Counted from the stretch's first letter, positions 20,153 through 31,422 are shown. The stretch is DNA of 64,000 bases from Sepiola atlantica (GCA_963556195.1 OY744528.1:56700869-56764868); one strand, 5' to 3'. A program made the numbers and translations. Notes: generated from the sequence alone by a model not told the origin.

Positions 20153-21245
20153 AAATATACGGTGCTTATGATGTTCAGTGGCCGTATGAAAAAATTATTT
20201 TTTTATAAAAACAATATTATATACTTATTCAGCGTTATATTCTTACTCACTGTACAAAAAAGTAGAAAAAATTATCTACTAGAACTTTAATTACAAGTAT
20301 TTTTCCATTCTTCGTATCATAACAGCGATTCGTTCACTAAGCCTCCATCTTCTTTCTTAAGAAGATTTCGAATTATCTGCCCTTGAAATCTTCTTAAGAA
20401 ACAAGATGGAGGCTTAGTGAACGATTGCTGTTATGATACAAAGAATGGAAAAATACTTGTAATTAAAGTTCTAGTGGATAATTTTTTCTACTTTTTTGTA
20501 CAGCTGAAAAAGTATATAATATTGTTTTTATAAAAAAATAATTTTTTCATACGGCCGCTGAACAACATAAGCACCAAATATACTTATATGGCAAATTTCA
20601 TAGCTTAATTATGCGTTTTAACAAAGATAACATTTTTACCAAAAAGTAGTAAAAAAAATGTGACAAAACCAAGGCGATCCATAATACAGGCCTGGCAAAC
20701 ATGCGACTGGGTTCCACGACTAGGAGGCAGACATGTGAAGACCGAAATTACTACTAAATAATAATTACCAATAAAAGTTTTAGTAAGAAATTTCTTAGTA
20801 ATGTCCAATAATTAGGAAGCCGCTTACAATAATTGATTCATGTCCATTAAATCAAATGTAAAAAGTACAAAAATATAAAAAAAACTAAATTCACAAAAAA
20901 TCACTTTATTCACCATAAATTAGACACTTTTTAGATATTTCAAAAATCGTGAGTCAATTTGTTTATATTGACTTCTTGATTACAGAAAGTACAATGACAT
21001 AATACAATCAGAAAGCAAATTCAACATTTTACAAAATCAAATACTTTATGAACAAAATAATTTTCAGAGAAACAAGTTTGATAAGTTTAACAAAACTTTT
21101 TATGTTTGTTACATATACAATTTGTTTTTATACATGATGAAGAAAATGCTTATTTCTTTAAATAAATCAATTTACATAAACAAGAACATAAAACCAATAA
21201 AATATATGTAGAAAGAAGGGAAATGTAAAACATATATGATAGCTG
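20153..21245 (+). repeat. Inverted repeat (family R), left arm
   Basis: This arm is the reverse complement of 22862-23009 plus 28886-29851 once the LTR retrotransposon is removed. It includes the foldback element, the GC-rich block and a long AT-rich tail (for example ttttagatatttcaaaaatc at about 20930, reverse complement at about 29045). Confidence 0.85.
20161..20575. mobile_element. Palindromic foldback element (MITE-like), copy 1
   Basis: 415 bp, nearly all palindrome: termini GGTGCTTATG and CATAAGCACC, arms of about 195-200 bp, centre near 20376 (cgaattatctgcccttgaaat). It is flanked by an exact 8-bp target-site duplication, aaatatac (20153-20160 and 20576-20583). An 8-bp duplication and long terminal inverted repeats fit a non-autonomous DNA transposon, such as hAT-like families, but the termini are not a hAT consensus that I recognise. 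No coding capacity. Confidence 0.85.
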
Positions 21246-22012
21246 CTTGGAAAATTATTCGTTATCAATACCGATTATATTGTCATGAGAATTGTATAAA
21301 CATTTTTATTTTATAAATAATATTTTCAAGTAATTTCAAAACTTTCAGTGCTGGTTCTTGAATTGTCTTAGGTGAATCAAACAAACAATAATTGTTGAAA
21401 AATATTGGATAATATAAACCCAAGCTCTCATTTCATATTGAAATGATGTCTATCAGAAACTGATATAAAATTTTACTTATGATAATTATTTTATCTGTAA
21501 GGAGGGCATCAATCACTGAAGTAAAATGCAATTAACAAGTTTAAATACTTTTTAAGGTTCAATTGTACTATATAGACTGTTGAATTGTATTGCCTATTTC
21601 GCTCTGTATTCATCCAAATGTTGGATAAAATTGATTTTTTGGTCTGGTCTGAAATGGTACTTTTCTTCTGACAATTTTTTTTGTTTATTTTTTAGCAAAC
21701 TCTTTTTTTAGTTACGTTTTTTTAGCAACAATAACTCTTGTTTGACTATTTAATAATGGGAGATATTCGTGCTCTGTTCTGTTACTTAAATTTAAAAAAA
21801 ACGAGATTCTACTTTGTTTAGGCGATTACGTGTGAACACCCTGAAAAATCTGGCGGAAAGAAGAAAAAACAAATAAACAATTATTTAAGAATTTAGAGTG
21901 GGGATTGGTTTCGTATATAAAATTAACATAAAATGATCCCCTATTTCTTGTCGATTCTAGTTTTTTTAGAGCCATTAACTAGGATTTTTACCAATACCCC
22001 TTAATTAAATTA
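21246..22012. other. Intron with family R motif block (21795-21990)
   Basis: No gene. The block gcgattacgtgtgaacaccc, then gaaagaagaaaaaacaa, aatttagagtggggattggt and a gatcccctattt phrase is the recurrent R motif described at 30565. Confidence 0.6.
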
Positions 22013-22620
22013 TGCTGGATACCAAGTCATCTTGGCATTCGGTAAAATGAAAAAGCGGATAGAGCCGCAAAAGAATCGCTGAACATGATACCTACCAATA
22101 CTAGGATTCCATACACCGGTCATCGACCTTCTATAAACAGGTTAATCAAAGAAAAATAGAATGAATGCTTAAGTAATAAATTACACAAGATTTCGCCAAC
22201 TATTGATGAGTAGCCTTTAGGCTACAGAAAGGCAAGAAGAGAAGAGGTTGTAGTAGCCAGACTTCGTATAGGACATACACATATTACCCACAAACATTTA
22301 TTAAGAGTGTCCAATGTGTATATCATGTCAAAAACCTTTTACAGTCAAACATATATTAATAGACTAGATCTACAATAAAGCTGAAGGAAATACTACAACT
22401 CGAAAAATCTGAAAGACCTGTTTAAAGACACAAATCTTACCAAAATCTTAGACTTCAAAGAAGTTGGACTGTTTCAAAAAAATTAATCTCAATTTTTAAA
22501 GTTTTTTTATTTTTCAAAACAATATAAAATGATTAACTTACCTTGGAATTTCATTTGACAACTTAATTCGTCATTAAATAACCCATAGATGGTTGTTATG
22601 CCATAAAACAAACCAAACCA
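22013..22620 (+). pseudogene. LINE RNase H / C-terminal fragment with its 3' tail
   Basis: With frameshifts the + strand reads CWIPSHLGIR, then stop, NEKADRAAKESLN, RPSINRLIKEK, KARREEVVVARLRIGHTHIT, an MCISCQ-like knuckle and LKDLFKDTNLTKILDFKEVG to a stop at 22486. W-I-P-S-H-x-G-I-x-G-N-E-x-A-D is the RNase H motif carried by I-group LINEs, and LRIGHTHxTH with a Cys-Cys-His tail follows it in such elements. The 3' untranslated part contains cattaaataaccc and tatgccataaaacaaacc, the same tail unit that is tandemly amplified at 6496-6972. Confidence 0.75.
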
Positions 22621-22860
22621 AACATTAATTTTATTGTTTTTTGTTTCTTTTCCCTTTGCAAAACTCAATCATGTTCTGCAAAGTCAAAAACAAAAACAAA
22701 ACAATTTTCCTCTACAAAACAATCGAACCAAGCACTATGAATAAATATTTGCAGATATAAAGAACTTGAAACATAAGAACTTCTACCAAAATGAACGGAT
22801 TTGGCATTAAATTACCCGAAAAAGGTTGATATGCCATAAAACAAAACAACCCATCCAAGC
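22560..22860 (+). repeat. Two diverged copies of the 127-bp tail unit
   Basis: cattaaataacccatag with tatgccataaaacaaacc at 22572-22620 and ggcattaaattacccgaaaa with gatatgccataaaac at 22802-22850 are separated by tail spacer. The spacer (gcaaaactcaatcatgttct) also matches 6412-6440. Confidence 0.75.
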
Positions 22861-23009
22861 AGTTATCATATATGTTTTACATTCCCTCTTTTACATATAT
22901 TTGATTGGTTTTATGTTCTTGTTAATGTAAGTTGATTATATTATTACGACTGTATCATGAAGAAATACGCATTTTCTTCATCTTCTATAAAATCAAATTG
23001 TATATGTAA

Positions 23010-23014
23010 CAAAC
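23010..23014. other. Target-site duplication of the Ty3 element, left
   Basis: CAAAC here and CAAAC at 28886-28890. The empty site in the left arm (reverse complement near 21107) has one copy. If the right LTR ends five bases earlier, at 28880, the match is imperfect. Confidence 0.6.
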
Positions 23015-23173
23015 TGATATAACTTGGTAGAAGTTATAACACAAATAACCAGAGTGTAAGGTCTTTAAAAGAGAATGGTTTATTATAAAGTATATATCTT
23101 GTACAAAACAATAGCACTACCGATAATTTAATAGGATTAACATAATACAGTTGAATATACATAATACTGTTCA

Positions 23174-24161
23174 TCTTATATATAAAGTAGAGACGTTTTT
23201 TCCCCTGTACCTTCTCGGAGAATAGGAAAATAACCACATGCATCACGGGCTACTGAACTCACAATTACATTGCACTTATTCACTCGAGCGTGTTTTAGTA
23301 TATCTGTTATTCTTCTTTCCAAACTTACACTGAATATTACATTCGGCCCGGCCGCCACGACTCTCCGAAATACCAACTCCATATAGGTGGTAGTAAAAAC
23401 TTTTCTCCCTAACAATTCTGTACTGTGACTACACTCATCGACACCGGGAACTAATAAACACAGTATAATTTTCATAAAGCACCCATTGTTATTTCGTATT
23501 TGTCTGGCATTATTTTACTACATAATATTAAGCAATACGCAAATACTTAACAACCGCTCCCTTACACTCCGATGATTATTCGCGAATATCAGATTACGTT
23601 CTATCTAATTCTACCTTCTACATTTAAATTAATTCCGGATTTAAGCGAATGAAATTAACGAACACAGTTCCTGCAACATTTACTGATTCAATATGGCGGA
23701 TAACATTTCTTGATCGAATCGACTTCCTATTTAATTCATTAAGCACTAAGATACTGGTAGACGCGGATACATTTACATTTTCAAAAACATACACCTTAAA
23801 CACGCATATTATAGAAAAATTGCCCAAATGAATTTACTTCATCAAAAAATGACCTACACCGCGTTATTGTTGAAGTTTCCATTTGGTCGTCAGAATGTAA
23901 ATGTTAACATAACACGCATGTCAATAAACAACCATACAGTTATTAGCCTATTTACACAATTATTTTTAAATCGTAAGCGTGGCGTCGTGGGTAAGAAGAG
24001 AGGTTTAATGACCGACAGTTTCGGCGTTCGATCCCATTCGACTCTGCCACTTTCTTTTTTTTTAAATTTGCAACATTCGCCAACACGGTATAGGGGGTGG
24101 GGCTGGAGAAAGAACTATAGGCCATTTCTCCCGTGCAACGCCGGGCGACGGGTTCCGCTAG
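23174..24161 (+). mobile_element. Helitron-like non-autonomous insertion inside the LTR
   Basis: Comparison with the uninterrupted right LTR places the insertion after ctgttca and before tag-tatatatattctac. It starts TCTTATATATAAAG and ends with a short GC hairpin (cccgt ... acggg, 24130-24152) followed by CTAG at 24158-24161. It has no target-site duplication and lies between A and T. Those are all Helitron hallmarks (5' TC, 3' hairpin plus CTRR, A/T target). No Rep/helicase is encoded. It carries a tRNA-like box pair at 23980-24045. Confidence 0.65.
23980..24045 (+). other. tRNA-derived SINE-like box pair
   Basis: ggcgtcgtgggtaagaag resembles an A box, and about 35 bp on ggcgttcgatcccat resembles a B box. 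The sequence between does not make a convincing cloverleaf. Probably a SINE head within the Helitron-like element. Confidence 0.4.
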
Positions 24162-24225
24162 TAGTATATATATTCTACAGACTAGTTCACTTATTAGTGA
24201 CTGAGGGGAGTCCGGTATCCAATCA

Positions 24226-24248
24226 CCCTTCCCCCCCCCCCCCATCCT
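24226..24248 (-). other. Polypurine tract of the Ty3 element
   Basis: On the minus strand a run of GGATG, thirteen or so G, AAGGG lies immediately upstream of the 3' LTR, as expected for the plus-strand primer site of an LTR retrotransposon. Confidence 0.7.
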
Positions 24249-24639
24249 TGAAATTTCTGCTTCTAATATTTCTTTCTTTTATGATACGGGCTGAAACGTT
24301 CCACTGGTTTTCTTTCACGTGTGATCTTTCTTTGACTTTTTATAGTGTAGACCACTTTGCCAATCATTTTCTGAATTATACCAAAACTTTTTCACCTTGG
24401 AAATTTTTGAAATATACTTCATCTCCTTATTACATTTACATCTTCTTTCCTTTTTATCAACTTTTTTCTTTGAATAGGGTATCAATCTATTGAAAATCAA
24501 TCATATTTTTCTTGCGAACATATGTTCCGCAGGGAACAACTTTGAGTCGTTGTTTCCATTAGGAGTCACCTTATAAATTGCTAAAAATTTCTGGATAGTT
24601 TTTTCTTCCGTGTCCATATATTTATTTTTTTATAAGGCA

Positions 24640-25135
24640 CGCTTAAACGTGTCAACAAAATTTTCGGCTTGACCGTTTAATCTAGGATGATATACTGGTA
24701 TAGTACTGTGTTCAATGTCCAAAAATCCTTAAATTCCTTTTCTTGTGAACGCCATACCATTGTCTCTGACCAATGTCTGGGGGACTTCAAAACGACTGAA
24801 AATTTCATCTAATGCACTGATGGTGTTCGTAGAGGTAGGATATTTGCACTTGAATACCTCAGGCCATTTTGAGAAAAAGTCCACCAAGATCAAGTAATAA
24901 TATCCATTAATCGGTCCAGCATAGTCTATATGTAGACGTGGACATGGCAAATCCGTTTTTGGCCAAAGATTCATTTTGACCGGAGGCACCCTTGCAGCCA
25001 ATCGACAACCTCGGCATAGTTTTACAAAACTTTCTATTTCCTTCTCCATTCCTGGCCAGTATACGTAGCATCGCATGAGTGATTTTATCCGGGACATGCC
25101 AGGATGACCGGTATGAAATTCTTTCAACATAACTT
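24640..25135 (-). pseudogene. Ty3 integrase remnant
   Basis: The open part (24729-25130) has the zinc-binding HHCC region, FHTGHPGMSRIKSLM to KLCRGC, then the core with HIDYAGP (first catalytic Asp) and VRDNGMAF (second Asp). A frameshift follows and the third catalytic residue, the Glu of KEFKDF, lies in another frame near 24727. Integrase inserts the cDNA copy into the genome. Here it is broken. Confidence 0.88.
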
Positions 25136-25439
25136 TACGTAGAGATTGAGATATTACAATTCATTAAAGTGTTGTCGCATATTGAGAAAGGTGAAATCTG
25201 GGTTCCCTTTTTCTTTCTTTTGTTCAATCTCGTCTGGTCCTTTATTTTTAATATAAAATTATCTTTTTTGGCTTTCTTTTTTATTTGTTCCAATGTTACA
25301 GGTAATTCTCTAATAGTGTTTTACAACAGATCTGAGATTTCTTTTTCCTCTTTTAATGCTGCTATAACCGTCTCTTCTGAAATTTCTTCATTTTTGGGGA
25401 TTAATCTTGACAGTCCATCCGCATGCCCATGTATTTTGG

Positions 25440-26590
25440 ATGCGATGTATTCCATCCTAAAATGATAAGTCAGTAGGGTTACATCCCATCGCTGTAAACG
25501 GTTAGCAGTGTGAGTAGGGATGCCTTTTTTTGATCCAAATATAGTTACTAACGCTTTATGGTCTGTTTCAAGTAGAAATGATTGTATAAAAAGCGATGGT
25601 ATTTTTTAACCCCGAACACAATCAATAATGCCTCTTTCTCGATCTGACTATAATTTTTCTAAGCCGGTAGAAGAGTTCTCGAAGCATGCGCGATCGGTTT
25701 AGTAGTACCGTCTTCATATTTGTGTAGCAGTGCAGCACTCACCCTGTATTCACTAGCATCAGTTGCAAAGATGATTTCTTTCACAGGATCATAATGAGCT
25801 ATGGCTAGATCTTAAAGACTTTTTTATTTTCTGGAAAGTTGTCTTGCAATCTTTTGACCATATCCATTTTTTGTCTTTTCTTAATAATTCGTTAATCGTA
25901 CATATTTGGAATGTAGATCACATAATATTGGGCCAACCCAAGAAATGATTGTAGTTTTGCAACTGTGTCAGGTGCAGGCATATTTTTAATTGCATTGGTC
26001 CTCTGTGGGTTCAGTTTCCTGCCTTCACTGTCTATCACTTGTCTGAGGCATTTAATTCTTTCCATAAAGAATTGACACTTCTTGAGACTTAATTTGAAAC
26101 CAAATTCTTCTAGTCATTTGAACATAGCTCCTATGTGTTTTTTGTCTCCGTGAACATTTTTACTTTTGACTAGAATATCGTCTAAATAGGTGATAGCAAA
26201 CTCAAGACCTGCCAGCATAGTGCCCATAATCTACTGGAACAAAGCTGGCGACTTTTAAGCCGAAGGAGAGCCTATTTAGTTTGAAAATTCCCTTATGTGT
26301 AGTTATGCATAAATATTTTGAGCATTCCTCGTTCATTTTAATCTGCAAGTATGCGTCGGATAGATCGATTTTTGAAAAAATCTTTCTTCCATTTAACTTT
26401 GAGAAAATGTCTTCTGGCGAAGGAAGTGGATAATTAGGATCCTTCAGGCAATCGTTTAACCCGGTTGAAAAATCTGCGCACACTCTTATTTTCTTGTTTT
26501 TCTTTTTTACGAAGACGGTAGGCGACAACCAGTCCACATGGTCTACCTTAGATATAACTTCCATTTTTTTCTAATCTTTCCAGTTCCTTG
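25440..26590 (-). pseudogene. Ty3 reverse transcriptase / RNase H remnant
   Basis: 26202-26564 encodes the RT fingers and palm: VDWLSPTVFVKKKNKKIRV then FSKIDLSDAYLQIKM with the first catalytic Asp. After a frameshift near 26230 the catalytic ITYLDDILVKS box is found at 26168-26202. Downstream come PQRTNAIKNMPAPD, then LQSFLGLAQYY. RNase H-like pieces extend to about 25480 with many stops. Confidence 0.88.
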
Positions 26591-27002
26591 TTAATAGGAA
26601 AAAGGGGTGTTTCTCTTTGGTTTAAAAATTGGAGTGACATTTTCCTTAAGTTCAAACTTGACTTCTGTCTTTGTACATAAACGCAAACCCTCAGAGAAAA
26701 CTCTGGGATATTCTTCTTTCAATTCATTCATGAATTTTTCATTTTTAATATATTTTTCTTTTCTGCACTGTTTATTTTGTTGCAAAAAGAGTTCATTGGG
26801 AGTTCAAATAAATTGAACAGTACTATCCAGTCTATTCAGAAAAGACATCAATCAAATATACTTTTGTTTTTGCAGTTTTACCACAGAAAGAAATATCACA
26901 CTTTAATTCTCCTTTAAAGTTTAATTTTTTTCCTGAAACCCCTCTGGCAATTTTCTTGGTTTCAGATAATTTGGGTTTTCCAATTTTTCTCCATATTTGT
27001 TC

Positions 27003-27044
27003 ATCAATAATACTTATGTCTGAGCCAGAATCCAGTAAAAAAAA
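27003..27044 (-). pseudogene. Ty3 aspartic protease active-site remnant
   Basis: The minus strand reads LLDSGSDISIID, the DSG active-site triad of a retrotransposon aspartic protease, between the zinc knuckles and RT. The rest of the domain lies at 27044-26840 with disruptions. Confidence 0.75.
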
Positions 27045-27147
27045 GTGATTGTACGACCATTTATACGTACATCTACGTATTTTCGATTTTCACTGTTTTG
27101 GATTTCTTTTTTTGATAACACAACGTTTACTTTTTCAAAATTCTTTT

Positions 27148-28032
27148 TCTTATTCTTGCGGCAAACAGACCATTTATGACCCTTAATTCCGCAAGATTCA
27201 CAGAATTTGTTCTAATACCAACATACATTTTTAGTATGCTTAGTATTTCCGCACGTCTCACATTTTCCTGTCTTTTTGTATTTAGGAGTTTTTTTTTTTT
27301 ATGCGTTATACTTTGGCAACACTTTTTTTCCTCAATTTGGGTATTATTTCTTTTAACATTAACGAGACGCTGACATTCTTCTGTCACTCTTTGTAATGTG
27401 ATTTTCGTGTCTTGCTCCACCATTGTTAAGATTCTAGACCTTATTTCTTTGTATTAGGGGCTGTTAGTCCTTGAACAAAGATTAGGCATTTGAATAAATC
27501 TTTGGGGATTTCATCTATCTTGAATTGCTCAACCAAAGAGTTTACTGTTCTTGCATATGCCAAAAAATCCTCGTTATCCGTTTTCACGATGTTTAGACAT
27601 TTGTATCGTGTGTGGAATAGACTATTTCCTTCGTTGAATATCTTCGATAGTATATTTATAGTTTCATCGAATGAAACTTCCTCAGGTTTTCTGGGCAATA
27701 TCAAGTTTGTATATTTGGTATTCTCCTCTGTTCCCAGTTTCTGTAATAACAGGGTAACCCGTTCTTCATCCGACCAATCTAAGCACCTTTTAGTAAATAT
27801 AGTTTCAAATCGTCTGAAATATGCTGGAAATGTAACGCCAGAATCAGGTTCGTATAAAAATTCAGATAAAGAATTTACAATTCCTTTGGCAGAAAAAAAA
27901 TCTTTTTTTTCTTTCACCGATGGTGTGTTTCAGAATTTTTTCGAAACTTTTCTGTTGTTGCAGTATTTGTTGCTGCAATTCTTGATGCTATTGTACACAG
28001 CATTTTAGTAATTTCGATTAATTGTTTCATAT
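27148..28032 (-). pseudogene. Ty3 Gag remnant with two CCHC zinc knuckles
   Basis: The frame probably begins near 28030 (MKQLIEI) and shifts near 27917. 27441-27917 is open and shows a capsid-like segment, GVTFPAYFRRFETIFTKRC then EERVTLLLQKLGTEEN. After more frameshifts two zinc knuckles occur at 27148-27265, CETCGNTKHTKNVC and CESCGIKGHKWSVC, each C-x2-C-x4-H-x4-C. Confidence 0.85.
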
Positions 28033-28619
28033 TGAAAATTCTCAAAACTCGCCACAAAAATGTTTTTTTTTCTTTTTTAGAAAAAGTAATAGCAGTGAGT
28101 GTACTATTATCAGTTACTAAAAAGTATTATATTGAACTTTTATCTTGTATAGTTCGTAATGTTAATGGTTAGAGTTCGAATTTAAGTCACGGTCCATCAT
28201 ACATTTTTTTTTTTTTAAATCAAACAATAAAAGTATTCTTACTTTTTTAAAAGGTTTTCCTCTTTGACATGACTTCTTTTTTTTTTAGATGTCTTTTAGT
28301 TGTACTGGAAAAAAAAAAATCCACAGTAATCCTTATTTGTTAGCGCACATGTATGTCTGACGATAAAAACTGTTTGTTGGGTGTTTTTTTTTGTACCTTG
28401 TAGAGATAAATCCTTCTTTGTAATGTGAATTCGATTAGTGAACCACGTTTGCAGTTGATATCTTTAAATCATGTCAGTCGAATTATTTCGTTCACAATGT
28501 GACTTGCATGTATTTACAAAGCATGCGCGTGACTGAATATATTCCAAAATTTTGTTTTGTTTTGAATCCATGTTTGCCAGCTGATATATTTGATTTTACC
28601 ACATCTTTTATGGGTTTGT

Positions 28620-28641
28620 TTTCAAAATTCACGCCGCCAGC
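28620..28641 (-). other. Candidate primer-binding site of the Ty3 element
   Basis: Two bases inside the 5' LTR end on the minus strand is TGGCGGCGTG. A TGG start complementary to a tRNA CCA end is expected here. The priming tRNA was not identified. Confidence 0.5.
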
Positions 28642-28885
28642 TGATATAACTTAGTAGAAGTTATAATAATAAAAATAACCAGAGTGTAAGGTCTTTAAAA
28701 GAGGATGGTTTATTACAACGTATATCTTGTACAAAACAATAGCACTACTGGTAATCCAATAGGATTAACATAATACACTCGAATACAGTCGAATACACAT
28801 ACAACTGTTCGTAATATATATATTCTACAGACTAGTTGACTTATTAGTGACTGAAGAGAGTCCGGTATCCCATCCCATCACAACA
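28642..28885 (-). repeat. 5' LTR of the Ty3 element (right)
   Basis: An intact LTR of 239-244 bp depending on which CA ends it (28880 or 28885). It shows the uninterrupted sequence into which the Helitron-like element inserted in the other LTR. Confidence 0.88.
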
Positions 28886-29430
28886 CAAACATAACAAATT
28901 TTGTAAAACTTATAAAACTTGTTTCTCCGAACATTTTGTTCATAAGTATTTGATTTTGTAAAATGTTGAATTTGCTTTCTGATTGTATTATATCATTATA
29001 TTTTCTGTAATCAAATAGTTAATATAAACAAATTGACTCATGATTTTTGAAATATCTAAAAGGTGTCTAATTTATGGTGAATAAAGTGATTTTTTGTGAA
29101 TTTAGTTTTTTTTATATTTTTGTACTTTTTACATTTGATTTAATGAAAATAAATCAATTATTGTAAGCTGCTTCCTAATAATATGTATAGTTGCTAATTA
29201 TTGGACATTACTAAGAAATTTCTTACTAAAACTTTTATTGGTAATTATTTAGTAGTAATTTCGGTCTTCACATGTCTGCCTCCTAGTCGTGGAACCCAGT
29301 CGCATGTTTGCCAGGCCTGTATTATGGATCGCCTTGGTTTTGTCACATTTTTTTTACTACTTTTTGGTAAAAATGTTATCTTTGTTAAAACGCATAATTA
29401 AGCTATGAAATTTGCCATATAAGTATATTT

Positions 29431-29843
29431 GGTGCTTATGCTGTTCAGCGGCCGTATGAAAAAATTATTTTTTTATAAAAACAATATTATATACTTTTTC
29501 AGCTGTACAAAAAAGTAGAAAAAATTATCTACTAGAACTTTAATTACAAGTATTTTTCCATTCTTTGTATCATAATAGCGATTCATTCACTAAGCCTCCA
29601 TCTTGTTTCTTAAGAAGATTTCAAGGGCAGATAATTCGAAATCTTCTTAAGAAAGAAGATGGAGGCTTAGTGAACGAATCGCTGTTATGATACGAAGAAT
29701 GGAAAAATACTTGTAATTAAAGTTCTAGTAGATAATTTTTTCTACTTTTTTGTACAGTGAGTAAGAATATAATGCTGAATAAGTATATAATGTTTTTATA
29801 AAAAAATAATTTTTTCATACGGCCACTGAACATCATAAGCACC
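29431..29843. mobile_element. Palindromic foldback element, copy 2
   Basis: 413 bp, the same termini and palindromic arms as 20161-20575, flanked by an exact 8-bp duplication gtatattt (29423-29430 and 29844-29851). That duplication is the reverse complement of the one at copy 1, so both copies descend from a single insertion event duplicated with its surroundings. Confidence 0.88.
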
Positions 29844-30110
29844 GTATATTTTTGTGCAAGGATTTAGAATATTCTACTGAAAATCTGCAGGAATTAACAG
29901 TTTCTAAGTAATCTGCAGTAAAGGCGTATAAATCTGCTGCAATACCTTAAAAATACTATGTATCTATATCTAATACTAGGACTGTCTTAAAATGAATACA
30001 TTACAAGATTTTATACATATTGTGCATAAATTATAGATTCTGCATAATTCTATGTCAAAATTTCTAAAAATAAACGGCTTAACTTTCATAATTATTGCCT
30101 GATTTTGAAA

Positions 30111-31422
30111 ATGTTAAGACTTAGGTTTTGAATAGCATTCCCAGTTGATTTTTTTATTTTAAATTATTGTTATTTAATCGCAATAGTTATTAAGAGCTCA
30201 GTAAATGGAGTTAAAAACTGTTTGAATTATGCAAATATCCCTAGTGGTTCAAAGGTTATGAGAGTTTAAAGGTCTAAAATTTGGGGTTAAAAATTGACAA
30301 CATTTTAGCGCACAAATTACTTGAAATCACGGACCAATTCACAACAATAAATTCAGTAATTTTGTCATAGTTTCTTTATTCCTGGAGCAATTTTGATAAA
30401 ACTTGGCATTATTATGTAAAATTGTATGTTCTTTCAGATTCTGCACTCAGATGTTATGTATCTCTATGTTGTAACCCATTATTTAGAGAATAAAGGTATG
30501 AATATTAGCGTTTTTTTTACTTATTACTTTATCACAAGATTATTCAACATTTTTATTTAAACATATGAGATTCAACCGTTCTTTTAGGCAATTACATGTG
30601 AACACTGAAAAACTTGGCAGAAAGAAACAAAAACAATTATTTTAGAATTTAGAGTGAGGATTAGTTTCACATAAATTTAATGTAGAATAATCTTATCTTT
30701 CAGGGCCATTATAGCGTTTTACGGCATTAATCATTTTTTTCTATAGGAGATGAATCCTGTGCATTTTTCTTTTTTTTTGGGGAAGGTCTCTCCTTTGTTT
30801 TCTTTTTTTTGGGGGGGGGGGGGGTGATTATTTGTAGTTTCAAGAGGGTCTTTGTAGGAGGAAGAGGAGGTTGCCACTCGGACTTAGTGGTAGGGCCACG
30901 TGCTATTACGTGTGAACACCTTGAAAACTAAGCAGAAAGAAAAAACAGTTTAGAATTTAGAGTGGGGGATTAGTTTCACATAAATTTAATGTAAAATAAT
31001 TCACCATTTTTGCGCCATTCTAGCGTTTTAGGACAGGTAATCAATTTTTTTTCTATGGGAAATAAATTCTGTGCGTCTTTCTTTATTGGGGGGGGGGTCT
31101 GCCTAACTTAATTTTTCAATCCGTTTTTTTTTTAAAAACTAAAATTTCATAAACTTTTCTGACATTAAAATGTCACATTCTTAATATTTATGGAGAGCGT
31201 GGAAATGAAAATGTCACGAAAAATACACACGTGACGGCCACGTGTTAGTTTACATTCGGCATAATATACCTAACTCATAATTTTTCAGTTCGTTTTTAAA
31301 AAAAAAAAAACTAAAGTTTCATAAACTTTTCTGACGTTAAAATGTCACATTCTTAATATTTATGGAGAGCGTGGAAATGAAAATGTCACGAAAAATACAC
31401 TCGCGTTTTGTTTACACTCGGC
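30111..31422. repeat. Family R motif blocks and a direct repeat
   Basis: The R motif (tgagattc, then attacrtgtgaacacc, tgaaaaact, gcagaaagaa, aatttagagtg, ttagtttcacataaattta) occurs at 30565-30700 and 30900-31060. Two further direct repeats, 31133-31235 and 31308-31405, share cataaacttttctgacatta, then tatttatggagagcgtggaa and atgtcacgaaaaatacac. G-runs at about 30810 and 31090. No coding frame. Confidence 0.75.

Larger units (their letters stand above)
23015..24225 (-). repeat. 3' LTR of the Ty3 element (left), interrupted
   Basis: About 223 bp of LTR, 23015-23173 and 24162-24225, match 28642-28885 (for example agagtgtaaggtctttaaaa and agactagttcacttattagt). The LTR begins TG and ends CA. 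It is split by a 988-bp insertion. Confidence 0.88.
23015..28885 (-). mobile_element. Ty3/gypsy LTR retrotransposon, degenerate, about 4.9 kb without nested insertion
   Basis: On the minus strand the order is LTR (28885-28642), a primer-binding-site-like tggcggcgtg, Gag, two CCHC zinc knuckles, protease, reverse transcriptase, RNase H, integrase, polypurine tract and LTR (24225-23015, split by a Helitron-like insertion). The order RT-RNase H-integrase identifies Ty3/gypsy. No envelope-like frame was seen. The frame is broken by numerous stops and frameshifts. The LTRs differ at many sites, so the insertion is not recent. Confidence 0.92.
22862..30690 (-). repeat. Inverted repeat (family R), right arm, interrupted by an LTR retrotransposon
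   Basis: Pieces 22862-23014 and 28886-29851 are the reverse complement of 21245-20153. Further out, 29852-30010 and 30590-30690 match the reverse complement of 17090-17990. Between the first two pieces sits the Ty3/gypsy element, whose removal restores continuity with the left arm at gtaacaaacataa. Confidence 0.8.

Noticed and set aside
23828..24493. Longest single open frame (221 codons, + strand)
   Set aside because: It crosses the 3' end of the Helitron-like insertion, the LTR remainder and the polypurine tract of the Ty3 element. Composition and context make it a chance frame.
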